From Clostridium beijerinckii HUN142 (GTDB lineage: Bacteria > Bacillota > Clostridia > Clostridiales > Clostridiaceae): a DNA stretch of 39,858 bases. The notes under the pieces are model-generated. The model had not been told where the DNA came from. It saw only the letters and a program-made list of their open reading frames with translations, and ran no database searches. Positions 1 through 6,852 of the stretch are shown piece after piece (positions within the stretch are counted from its first letter, which is position 1; the number at the start of each line of letters is the position of its first letter). Both the position numbers and the translations under genes were made by a program. The stretch spans positions 1 through 39,858 of the forward strand of contig NZ_JHXK01000039.1 in NCBI RefSeq assembly GCF_000621745.1, given 5' to 3'.

Positions 1-1
1 T

Positions 2-889
2 GGTGGGACAGCATTTGGATTTATGTTACCAGTTCTTGCTGGATTTATTGCAATGAGTATTGGAGATAGACCAGCTCTTTCAGTAGGTTTTGTTGGTGGT
101 GCTTTAGCTAGTGCGGGTATTACTTTTGCAAGTGCATTTGATCCAAAGATTCCAGCAGTTTCTGGTGGTTTCTTAGGTGCATTACTTGCAGGTTTCATTG
201 CTGGATATTTAGTTGTTGGCCTTAAGAAGTTATTTGCAGGCTTACCAAACAGTTTGGAAGGTATTAAACCAGTATTTTTATATCCTTTACTAGGAACATT
301 TCTAATCGGTGTTATAATGTTATTCATAAACCCAGCTATGGGAGCTATAAATACAGGTATTAGTAGTGCTCTTAATTCAATGGGTGGAACAAGTAAAATT
401 CTTTTGGGAATTATTGTAGGTGGAATGATGTCAGTTGATATGGGTGGTCCAGTTAATAAAGCAGCGTATCTATTTGGTACAGCATCACTTGCTAGTGGAA
501 ACTTTGATATAATGGCAGCTGTTATGGCTGGTGGTATGGTTCCACCACTTGCAATTGCAATATGTACTTCAATATTTAGAAATAAATTCACTGAAAAAGA
601 CAGGCAAGCAGGTCTTGTAAACTATATAATGGGATTATCATTTATCTCAGAAGGTGCAATTCCTTTTGCAGCAGCAGATCCAATAAGGGTATTACCATCT
701 TGTATAATTGGTTCAGCTGTAGCCGGAGCCCTTTCAATGGCATTTGGATGTGCATTAAGAGCGCCTCACGGTGGAATATTCGTTATCGCAATCGTAACTA
801 ATCCACTTCAATACTTAGGGGCAATAGTTATTGGGGCAGTAGTTGGAGCAGTAATATTAGGAATAATAAAGAAACCAGTACAAAAATAG
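2..889 (+). CDS. PTS fructose-type permease EIIC component, 5'-truncated
   Basis: C-terminal part of an integral-membrane EIIC of the fructose PTS family, which moves sugar across the membrane while it is phosphorylated from EIIB. The frame is open to the left edge and the residues before the first ATG (GGTAFGF) already fit the family, so the true start lies outside the window. Family signatures seen are the motif FGFMLPVLAGFIA, the loop DMGGPVNKAAYLFG, the motif EGAIPFAAADP and the segment RAPHGGIFV near the end. Several hydrophobic segments fill the rest. The EIIA and EIIB domains, if fused, would lie upstream. It ends about 40 bp before a clear terminator, so it is probably the last gene of its operon. 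It could be a FruA-type fructose or a mannosylglycerate-type permease; substrate cannot be decided from this fragment. Confidence 0.9.
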   Translation, partial: GGTAFGFMLPVLAGFIAMSIGDRPALSVGFVGGALASAGITFASAFDPKIPAVSGGFLGALLAGFIAGYLVVGLKKLFAGLPNSLEGIKPVFLYPLLGTFLIGVIMLFINPAMGAINTGISSALNSMGGTSKILLGIIVGGMMSVDMGGPVNKAAYLFGTASLASGNFDIMAAVMAGGMVPPLAIAICTSIFRNKFTEKDRQAGLVNYIMGLSFISEGAIPFAAADPIRVLPSCIIGSAVAGALSMAFGCALRAPHGGIFVIAIVTNPLQYLGAIVIGAVVGAVILGIIKKPVQK

Positions 890-932
890 GATTTATGGTA
901 AAATAAAAGGGTAGATTAATATAAGGGTATAC

Positions 933-972
933 GGAGCAGTGGAAGTTAAAAAAACAACCACTGCTTCTTTTT
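933..972 (+). terminator. Rho-independent terminator of the PTS gene
   Basis: Inverted repeat with arms 933-942 and 958-967 (core GCAGTGG/CCACTGC, one wobble pair) followed by a run of T at 967-972. It closes the PTS transcription unit. Confidence 0.85.
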
Positions 973-1349
973 ATAAAATATTATAAAAAAAATTAGAGGA
1001 TTTAAACTCCATTTGTCATATGAGAATTTGATTAAGCATGAATAAATCCTAGAATATAATAATGTTATTAATCATAAATTTCTATTTGTAGACTTTTAAT
1101 ATAAATACAATAATACATTTTTATAAAAAAGAATAAAATATAAGATTTTCTTATATATCTCTTTTATGGATTTGTATCATATGTTACGCAAAAATATAAA
1201 ATAATATGGTATTATAAATTTACAAATAAAACATAATATAAATAAGTATTATAAGTTAAATGAATTTGAATTTTTGAATTTTCTTGAATTTAAAAATAAT
1301 AGAAGTTTAATTTTCTAGTTAAATACTTTTGCTATAGGAGGAGAAAAAT
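973..1349. other. AT-rich intergenic region without a recognisable gene
   Basis: No reading frame with a ribosome binding site is visible. TTGAAT occurs three times at 1266-1271, 1274-1279 and 1284-1289, which may hold the -35 element of the next gene, but no convincing -10 could be paired with it. The ribosome binding site of the next gene (AGGAGG) lies at 1336-1342. Confidence 0.5.
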
Positions 1350-1988
1350 ATGAGTTTATTTTTAGGAAAGATACATTATTGGTTATTTAATAAGATTTTA
1401 TGGTTTGAAAAATTAGAAGGTGAAATAATAGCTCTTGCAAGAGAAGAAGGAATAAACATAGAAGAGTTACGTAAAGAAATTAATGAAAAGTATGGTGAGC
1501 CAACTCCAGATCTTCCATTAGAAGAAATGATAGATACAAGTAACATCCATGGATGGTTACAAGGAAAGATTCATTCAGCAGAAGGAAGAATGGCAGCATG
1601 GACAACAAAACTTATAAATAATAATAAAGATGTTACTGCAAAGCTAGAAGAGATTTATTCTATCCAAGGAGTTAAAGCTGCAAGTGAAGTTAAAGAAAAA
1701 GGAATGGAACTTACAAATGCAGGTGAAATTTTTAATAGTATTAATGACTACATTTTAGACGGAATGCCTTGCGATAGAGTTAATGAAGTAATTAAATCAG
1801 AAGAAGATATTGTTGAATGGAAAAGAAGAGTATGTGTTCATAGCGATATTTGGAATAAAGAAGAAGGTGACGTTGATTACTTCTACAAACTAAGAAGTTT
1901 ATGGGTTAAAGAATTTGTAAATGCAATTAATTCAGATTTTGAGTATGTGGAAGAAGACGATAATACAATGGTAATAAAAAGAAAATAG
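1350..1988 (+). CDS. Conserved-looking helical protein of unknown function
   Basis: 212 residues, predicted soluble and mostly helical, with no signal peptide or clear membrane segment. The start follows a strong AGGAGG site. I do not recognise the family. Notable positions are a His/Trp-rich stretch around residues 66-85 (SNIHGWLQGKIHSAEGRMAAW region) and a C-terminal part with Cys at about 140 and 162 and His at 164, followed by aromatic residues; these could bind a metal or haem, but this is speculation. It lies 136 bp upstream of a hemerythrin-like gene in the same direction with no terminator seen between them, so a role linked to oxygen or iron is possible. Coding is secure from the ribosome binding site, length and codon use; function is open. 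Confidence 0.75.
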   Translation: MSLFLGKIHYWLFNKILWFEKLEGEIIALAREEGINIEELRKEINEKYGEPTPDLPLEEMIDTSNIHGWLQGKIHSAEGRMAAWTTKLINNNKDVTAKLEEIYSIQGVKAASEVKEKGMELTNAGEIFNSINDYILDGMPCDRVNEVIKSEEDIVEWKRRVCVHSDIWNKEEGDVDYFYKLRSLWVKEFVNAINSDFEYVEEDDNTMVIKRK

Positions 1989-2078
1989 TATTTTTAAAAT
2001 TAAAAAATTAACATGTTAAATTTAAATAAGAGTTAATTTATAAATATTTAGAAATCTACAAAGATTAAATTTATCATT

Positions 2079-2101
2079 ATTCATTATAATCTATAATGAA
2101 T
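2079..2101. promoter_or_regulatory. Perfect 10-bp inverted repeat upstream of the hemerythrin gene
   Basis: Arms ATTCATTATA (2079-2088) and TATAATGAAT (2092-2101) are separated by three bases and lie just before the AGGAGG site at 2110. Each arm region contains a TATAAT-like hexamer, so the palindrome could overlap the -10 element. It may be a repressor operator or, if transcribed, a small hairpin near the start of the mRNA. It does not align with the PerR box centre (TTATAATNATTATAA). Confidence 0.5.
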
Positions 2102-2124
2102 ATAGGTAGTAGGAGGAGAAAGAT

Positions 2125-2676
2125 ATGGATGCTATAGCTTTAATGATGGAAGAACATGAATTTATAAAAAGAATGTTGGTTGTTGTAAGAAAAGCCTGTT
2201 TTAAATTATATAAAGGTGAGAAAATAAGTTATGATGATTTTAATTCTATGATAGGCTTTATTAGAAACTTCGCTGATTCTCATCATCATAAGAAAGAAGA
2301 AATGATGCTTTTTAATAAGATGGTTGAAGAAATAGGTCCAACTGCTGAAAAAATAGTGAAGCATGGTATGCTTGTCGAGCATGATCTTGGTAGACTTCAT
2401 ATAAGTGAACTTCAAACTGCACTTAAAAATCTAAAAGATGGAAATGAAGAAGCTATTTTAGACGTAATTTCTAATGCTATTTCCTATACACATTTACTAG
2501 AGAGACATATTGATAAAGAAGATAAAGTTGTATATACATTTGCAAAAAGAGAATTAAATGAAAGTATATTGACAGATATAAATAAGGAATGTATTGATTT
2601 CGAAGAAATTAATAATCACATAAGAAAAGATAATATTTTAATACTAGAAGAATTAGAAAAAAAATATAATTCATAA
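2125..2676 (+). CDS. Hemerythrin-like (HHE cation-binding) protein
   Basis: 183-residue four-helix-bundle protein of the hemerythrin/HHE family, which binds a non-haem di-iron centre and typically senses, stores or scavenges oxygen, or helps repair iron centres. Candidate iron ligands sit in the expected order: His11 in EEHEFI, His53-55 with Glu58/59 in HHHKKEE, His80 and His86 in KHGMLVEHD, and His123, His128 with Asp130/Glu132 in ERHIDKED. The length agrees with stand-alone bacterial members. The start follows AGGAGG at 2110. It is preceded by a perfect palindrome and followed by a terminator. Placement beside an NsrR-type regulator gene suggests a part in oxygen or nitric oxide stress, but no NsrR-like operator was found directly in front of it. 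Confidence 0.9.
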   Translation: MDAIALMMEEHEFIKRMLVVVRKACFKLYKGEKISYDDFNSMIGFIRNFADSHHHKKEEMMLFNKMVEEIGPTAEKIVKHGMLVEHDLGRLHISELQTALKNLKDGNEEAILDVISNAISYTHLLERHIDKEDKVVYTFAKRELNESILTDINKECIDFEEINNHIRKDNILILEELEKKYNS

Positions 2677-2683
2677 ATGAATG

Positions 2684-2722
2684 GTGTTATAGTAGGAAAC
2701 TGCTGTAACACTTTTATTTTAT
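2684..2722 (+). terminator. Rho-independent terminator after the hemerythrin gene
   Basis: Arms GTGTTATAGTAG (2684-2695) and CTGCTGTAACAC (2700-2711) pair over 12 bp with two wobble pairs around a GAAA loop, followed by TTTTATTTT. Confidence 0.85.
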
Positions 2723-2887
2723 AAATAAATTTATATCTAATGATTGTGTGAAAAATATTGATTTAAATAAGCTCAAATCAATAGATTTAAGGGCTTACTT
2801 CATTTTGAAAAGGAGTATACTGGTTTTATAATAAGTCACTAGATTAAATCTTGCTTTTTATAAATATAGAAAATCATAGAATCTGAA

Positions 2888-2935
2888 TAAAAAATTATAG
2901 CAAGATAAAGTATAAAAAACTTTACCTTGCTATAA
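2888..2935 (-). terminator. Terminator of the nsrR-type gene (minus strand)
   Basis: Arms at 2895-2911 and 2919-2935 form a long stem (core ATAGCAAG/CTTGCTAT). Read on the minus strand it is followed by a T run (A run at 2888-2894). The stop codon of the regulator lies inside the stem. Confidence 0.8.
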
Positions 2936-3322
2936 GATATCCTCTAAAGTATATTTGCCAACCTCATCAATAAATGAAGTTATAGCTGATGATAATATGG
3001 CTTTTAATTTGCATTTTGAGGAAGAACAAGTATGCTTTGCGCTGGAAAAACATTCTGATATATTTATACTATCTTCAGTAATAACTAATATTTTTCCTAG
3101 ATTTATGTCCTTTGGTGGCATCCCAAGTTTTAAGCCGCCATTTCTTCCTTTAGTAGATGTTACGTATTCGGTTTTACCTAATCTATGGACGATTTTCTTT
3201 AAATGATGTTCTGATATTTCAAGGTTAGATGCCAATTCTTCTACAGTACATATTTTCTCTTGATTATGAGCTAAATATATTAAGATTCTAAAAGCATAAT
3301 CTGAAAACTTAGATAAGTTCAA
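2930..3322 (-). CDS. nsrR: Rrf2-family transcriptional regulator, NsrR type
   Basis: 130-residue winged-helix regulator. The N-terminal half (residues 1-60) carries the Rrf2 HTH with ISEHHLKKIVHRLG and the wing STKGRNGGLKLG; the C-terminal part has TEDSINISECF, Cys91, Cys99, Cys104 and ends in KYTLEDIL. In known NsrR proteins three such Cys plus Asp8 or Asn8 bind an iron-sulfur cluster that reacts with nitric oxide; Asp8 is present here (NLSKFSD). The third Cys spacing is one residue shorter than in the Bacillus subtilis protein as I recall it. The start is TTG, chosen because AGAAGGG lies about 10 bases upstream. It is transcribed away from sufC, with two operator-like repeats in between, so it probably controls sufCBDSU and perhaps itself. 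An IscR/SufR-like job for an NsrR-like protein is the alternative reading. Confidence 0.85.
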   Translation of the reverse strand: MNLSKFSDYAFRILIYLAHNQEKICTVEELASNLEISEHHLKKIVHRLGKTEYVTSTKGRNGGLKLGMPPKDINLGKILVITEDSINISECFSSAKHTCSSSKCKLKAILSSAITSFIDEVGKYTLEDIL

Positions 3323-3347
3323 ATTTTCACATCCCTTCTGTATTTTT

Positions 3348-3376
3348 ATTATACCCTATAATAAAAAAAAGTAAAT
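3348..3376 (-). promoter_or_regulatory. Putative promoter of the nsrR-type gene
   Basis: On the minus strand a TATAAT (plus-strand 3348-3353) is preceded at 16-17 bp by a weak -35 (TTTACT or ATTTAC, plus-strand 3370-3376). It lies about 25 bases before the TTG start and does not overlap the two operator-like repeats. Confidence 0.5.
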
Positions 3377-3389
3377 TGGTTAAAAATAA

Positions 3390-3412
3390 AATGTGTATTT
3401 GTATTGCACATT
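3390..3412. promoter_or_regulatory. NsrR-like operator 1 in the suf promoter region
   Basis: Imperfect inverted repeat with core GTGTATTTGTATTGCAC. Its centre matches the published NsrR core TGYATTTNAAATRCA at 13 of 15 positions, and the outer six bases (AATGTG/CACATT) pair perfectly. It covers the -35 hexamer of the suf promoter, a position where a bound repressor would block RNA polymerase. Confidence 0.65.
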
Positions 3413-3432
3413 AAAAAAACCTGTGCTAATAT
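3404..3432 (+). promoter_or_regulatory. Strong sigma-A promoter of the suf operon
   Basis: -35 TTGCAC (3404-3409), 17-bp spacer, -10 TAATAT (3427-3432) with a TGC extension immediately upstream (extended -10). Transcription would begin near 3439-3441, inside operator 2, giving a leader of about 125 bases before sufC. Confidence 0.75.
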
Positions 3433-3433
3433 T

Positions 3434-3456
3434 AAGGTGTATTTAGAATGCACTTT
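3434..3456. promoter_or_regulatory. NsrR-like operator 2 at the suf transcription start
   Basis: Second inverted repeat with core GTGTATTTAGAATGCAC, matching the NsrR core TGYATTTNAAATRCA at 14 of 15 positions. It shares GTGTATTT-N4-TGCAC exactly with operator 1, and the two centres are 44 bp apart, about four helical turns. It overlaps the expected +1 of the suf promoter. Confidence 0.7.
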
Positions 3457-3567
3457 AAAATTTATACATATAAAGAAATTATATATAAGAATTACATTGT
3501 GGAGTTTAGAAAGGTGTTTTTTTGAAAAACATAGTTAATTAAATATTAGTTAGATAGGAGAATGGTT

Positions 3568-4320
3568 ATGGATAAGAGTTTGTTAAAAGTGTGTGATTTA
3601 AGAATTGAAGCAGATAATAAAGAGATTTTAAAAGGATTAAATCTTGAAATAAATAAAGGCGAAGTTCACGTAATAATGGGGCCAAATGGAGCAGGTAAAT
3701 CTACTCTAGCTAATGCTCTTTTAAATAATCCCAAATATAAAAGATTAAGTGGAGATATAGAATTCGAGGGTGAAAACATTAATGAATTAAAGACTGATGA
3801 AAGAGCTAAAAAAGGTTTATTTTTATCATTTCAATACCCAGAAGAAATTCCGGGCATAACTGTAGAGAATTTTTTAAAGTATGCTAAGAGAACTACAGAT
3901 GGAAATGTGCTAAAACATTTTAAGTTTGACTTAGATTTAAAGAAAAATATGAAGGAATTAAAAATAGATGAAAGCTATGCAAGCAGATATTTAAATGTAG
4001 GATTTTCAGGTGGAGAAAAGAAGAAAAATGAAATACTACAAATGTTAACTTTAAATCCAAAGCTAGCAATTTTAGATGAATCAGATTCAGGACTAGATGT
4101 TGATGCTATAAGAATTGTTTCGAAAGGTATTAAAATGTTCTCGAACGAAAATAATGGAGTTTTAATTATAACTCATAATACAAAAATATTAGAAAATTTG
4201 AATCCTGATTATGTTCATGTATTAGTAGATGGAAGAATAGTTAAAACAGGAGATGGAAATTTAGCCAAGGAAATTGAAGAAAAGGGATATGAATCTTTTA
4301 AAGAAAATGTAGCTATATAA
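3568..4320 (+). CDS. sufC: SufC, Fe-S cluster assembly ATPase
   Basis: ABC-type ATPase of the cytosolic SufBCD scaffold complex, which builds [Fe-S] clusters. Walker A GPNGAGKST is at about residues 38-46, the signature is FSGGEKKKNE near 146, Walker B LAILDESDSGLD near 166 and the H-loop ITHNTK follows. The length of 250 residues is normal. I choose the ATG at 3568 because AGGAG at 3556-3560 is seven bases before it; the ATG at 3562 is only one base from that site. First gene of the suf operon, 15 bp before sufB. Confidence 0.96.
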   Translation: MDKSLLKVCDLRIEADNKEILKGLNLEINKGEVHVIMGPNGAGKSTLANALLNNPKYKRLSGDIEFEGENINELKTDERAKKGLFLSFQYPEEIPGITVENFLKYAKRTTDGNVLKHFKFDLDLKKNMKELKIDESYASRYLNVGFSGGEKKKNEILQMLTLNPKLAILDESDSGLDVDAIRIVSKGIKMFSNENNGVLIITHNTKILENLNPDYVHVLVDGRIVKTGDGNLAKEIEEKGYESFKENVAI

Positions 4321-4335
4321 AGGTGGTGAAATAAG

Positions 4336-5745
4336 ATGGAAAACAAAAAGAAGACTTATATAGATGAGATGGATAGAGGAATCTATGATGTTAAAAACGA
4401 AGACAGCTTTAGTTTTAAATCTGAAAAAGGACTAACAAAGGATATAATCGAAACTATTTCAGAAGAGAAAAATGAAGCAAAGTGGATGATGGAATTTAGA
4501 TTAAGATCTTTAGAAATATATAATAAATTGAAATTACCAACATGGGGACCATCCTTGGATGAGCTGGATATGGATAATATAGTAACCTATGTAAGGCCAA
4601 AAAGCAGTTTAGTTGGTTCTTGGGATGAAGTGCCTGAGGATATAAAGAAGACTTTTGATCTATTAGGAATTCCAGAAGCTGAAAAGAAATCACTTGCTGG
4701 AGTTGGGGCACAGTACGATTCAGAAGTAGTTTACCACAGTATAAAGGAAGATTTAGTAAAACAAGGCGTAATTTATACTGATATGGAAACAGCTTTAAGA
4801 GAACATGAGGATTTAGTTAAAGAATATTTTATGAAGTGTGTTACACCTAACGATCATAAATTTGTTGCACTTCATGGAGCAGTTTGGTCAGGAGGATCTT
4901 TTGTGTATGTTCCTAAAGGGGTTAATGTTGACATACCGCTTCAATCTTATTTCAGATTAAATTCACCTGGAGCAGGACAATTTGAACATACACTAATTAT
5001 TGTAGATGAAGGGGCAAAACTTCATTTTATTGAAGGTTGCTCAGCTCCAAAGTATAGCGTTACAAATTTACATGCAGGCTGTGTTGAGCTATATGTAAAA
5101 GAAGGCGCAACATTAAGATATAGTACAATAGAAAACTGGTCAAAGAACATGCTTAACTTAAACACTAAGAGAGCAATTGTTGAGAAGAATGGAACAATAG
5201 AATGGGTATCAGGTTCTTTTGGTTCACAGATATCAATGTTATATCCTATGAGTATATTAAAGGGTGAAGGAGCAAGAGCAGAATTTACAGGCGTATCTTT
5301 TGCAGGTAAGGGACAAAACTTAGATACTGGAGCAAAGGTTATACATGCTGCTCCAAACACCTCTTCTACTATAAACTCAAAATCAATTTCTAGAAACGGT
5401 GGAAAAGCTACTTATAGAGGAGTGCTTAAGGTAAATTCAAATGCTTATAATTCAAAGTCTATGGTATCTTGTGAATCTCTAATGTTAGACAATAAATCAA
5501 AATCAGATACTATTCCGGTAATTGATTTATTAAATGATGATGTTGAAATTGGGCATGAAGCAAAAATAGGTAAGATAAGCGATGATTCTATTTTCTACCT
5601 TATGACTAGAGGAATAAGTGAAGATGAAGCTAAATCTATGATAGTAAGAGGGTTTGTAGAACCTATATCAAAAGAGTTGCCATTAGAATATGCAGTAGAA
5701 ATGAACAATTTAATCAACATAGAATTAGAAGGAAGCATAGGGTAG
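4336..5745 (+). CDS. sufB: SufB, Fe-S cluster scaffold protein
   Basis: 469-residue beta-helix protein, partner of SufC and SufD in the cluster-building scaffold that receives sulfur from SufS/SufU. Cys379 (VSCESL) and Glu408 (GHEA) have the same 29-residue spacing as the catalytic Cys405 and Glu434 of Escherichia coli SufB, so the active scaffold site is kept. The C-terminal signature LMTRGISEDEAKSMIVRGF is present. The ribosome binding site AAGGTGGTG lies before the ATG. No intein is seen. It is followed directly by sufD. Confidence 0.97.
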   Translation: MENKKKTYIDEMDRGIYDVKNEDSFSFKSEKGLTKDIIETISEEKNEAKWMMEFRLRSLEIYNKLKLPTWGPSLDELDMDNIVTYVRPKSSLVGSWDEVPEDIKKTFDLLGIPEAEKKSLAGVGAQYDSEVVYHSIKEDLVKQGVIYTDMETALREHEDLVKEYFMKCVTPNDHKFVALHGAVWSGGSFVYVPKGVNVDIPLQSYFRLNSPGAGQFEHTLIIVDEGAKLHFIEGCSAPKYSVTNLHAGCVELYVKEGATLRYSTIENWSKNMLNLNTKRAIVEKNGTIEWVSGSFGSQISMLYPMSILKGEGARAEFTGVSFAGKGQNLDTGAKVIHAAPNTSSTINSKSISRNGGKATYRGVLKVNSNAYNSKSMVSCESLMLDNKSKSDTIPVIDLLNDDVEIGHEAKIGKISDDSIFYLMTRGISEDEAKSMIVRGFVEPISKELPLEYAVEMNNLINIELEGSIG

Positions 5746-5754
5746 GTGAGAGAA

Positions 5755-6852
5755 ATGAAGGCTATACAATTTAATAATTTAAATAAAACTCCAATAAGAA
5801 CTAAAAGCTGGGTTAATATTAATGATATAAGCCTTGGAGAATTAAATATTGGAGAAATTAAAAAGTTTGATAATGTAGAAATCAAAGGATCAAAAGGCGT
5901 TCATATTCAAAAGTTAGAAAATGATAAAATATTACCTTTATATAGAGAGTTTCAATATGGAATCAGTGAAGATTTAATAAATCAGGGTAAAGAAGATTTT
6001 AACCAAGGTTATTTAATAACAGTAGGAAGAAATGTGAAAAATGATAAACCAATAGTATTAGAATTTAATTTTGATAAAGATAATAGTTCCTTAGTAGATA
6101 ATTTAATAATTGCTGGGGAAGAAAATTCAAAAGCTTCTATTATAGTAAAGTATAAATCTTTAGATGATTCAAATGGTTATCATAATGGAATTTGTACTAT
6201 ATATTCAAAGAAGAATAGTGAAATTAAACTAACTAAAGTGAATTTTTTAAATGACAATACAATTCATTTTGATTCGAATGTTTCTGATATTGAAGAAGAT
6301 GGAAAGGTTGATTTTATATCAGTAGACCTTGGAGGACAATATAGTATTTACAATTATCATGGAGATTTAATAGGTGATAAATCAGCTGCCAATATAAATT
6401 CTATTTATTTAGGAAATAAAGATAAACTTATAGATATTAATTACATTGTAACTCACAAAGGTCAAAGAAGTAATTCAAATATAAATGTTAAAGGAGCACT
6501 TCAAGGAGAAGCTAGAAAGGCTTTTAAAGGAACTTTGGATTTTAAAACTGGTGCATCTAAAAGTGTAGGTGCAGAAGATGAATATTGTATGCTACTTTCA
6601 AAAGAAGCTAGAGCCAAAGCAATGCCAGTGCTATTATGTGCAGAAGATGATGTTTCAGGAGAACATGCTGCTTCTTCGGGAAGAATTGATGAAAACAAAT
6701 TATTCTATTTGATGTCTAGAGGATTAAGTTATGATGAAGCTAAGATTGTAATTGTTAGAGCTGCATTTAATCCAATAATAGATGCAATTGGCGATAATGA
6801 CATTATAGAAGAAATATTACAAGGTGTAGACAGGGGACTTAAAAATGAATAA
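5755..6852 (+). CDS. sufD: SufD, Fe-S cluster assembly protein
   Basis: 365-residue paralogue of SufB that completes the SufBC2D complex and helps iron entry. The C-terminal signature LFYLMSRGLSYDEAKIVIVRAAF and the GEHAASSG motif, with the conserved His, are present; the N-terminal half is more divergent, as is usual. A GTG at 5746 touches the sufB stop, but I prefer the ATG at 5755, which has AGGTGAG just upstream; GTG would give three more residues. The last eight bases overlap sufS, consistent with translational coupling. Confidence 0.94.
   Translation: MKAIQFNNLNKTPIRTKSWVNINDISLGELNIGEIKKFDNVEIKGSKGVHIQKLENDKILPLYREFQYGISEDLINQGKEDFNQGYLITVGRNVKNDKPIVLEFNFDKDNSSLVDNLIIAGEENSKASIIVKYKSLDDSNGYHNGICTIYSKKNSEIKLTKVNFLNDNTIHFDSNVSDIEEDGKVDFISVDLGGQYSIYNYHGDLIGDKSAANINSIYLGNKDKLIDINYIVTHKGQRSNSNINVKGALQGEARKAFKGTLDFKTGASKSVGAEDEYCMLLSKEARAKAMPVLLCAEDDVSGEHAASSGRIDENKLFYLMSRGLSYDEAKIVIVRAAFNPIIDAIGDNDIIEEILQGVDRGLKNE

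Noticed and set aside
1266..1289. Three TTGAAT copies as iterated regulator sites
   Set aside because: Spacing is irregular (8 and 10 bp) and the region is so AT-rich that chance is likely.
2079..2101. PerR box before the hemerythrin gene
   Set aside because: TTATAAT is present, but the second half is shifted, so the palindrome centre does not fit TTATAATNATTATAA.
2955..3206. 83-residue plus-strand frame over the regulator gene
   Set aside because: It is the antisense shadow of a clear Rrf2 regulator and has no ribosome binding site.
5022..5360. 112-residue minus-strand frame inside sufB
   Set aside because: It is the reverse complement of conserved sufB codons; the composition is that of a shadow frame.
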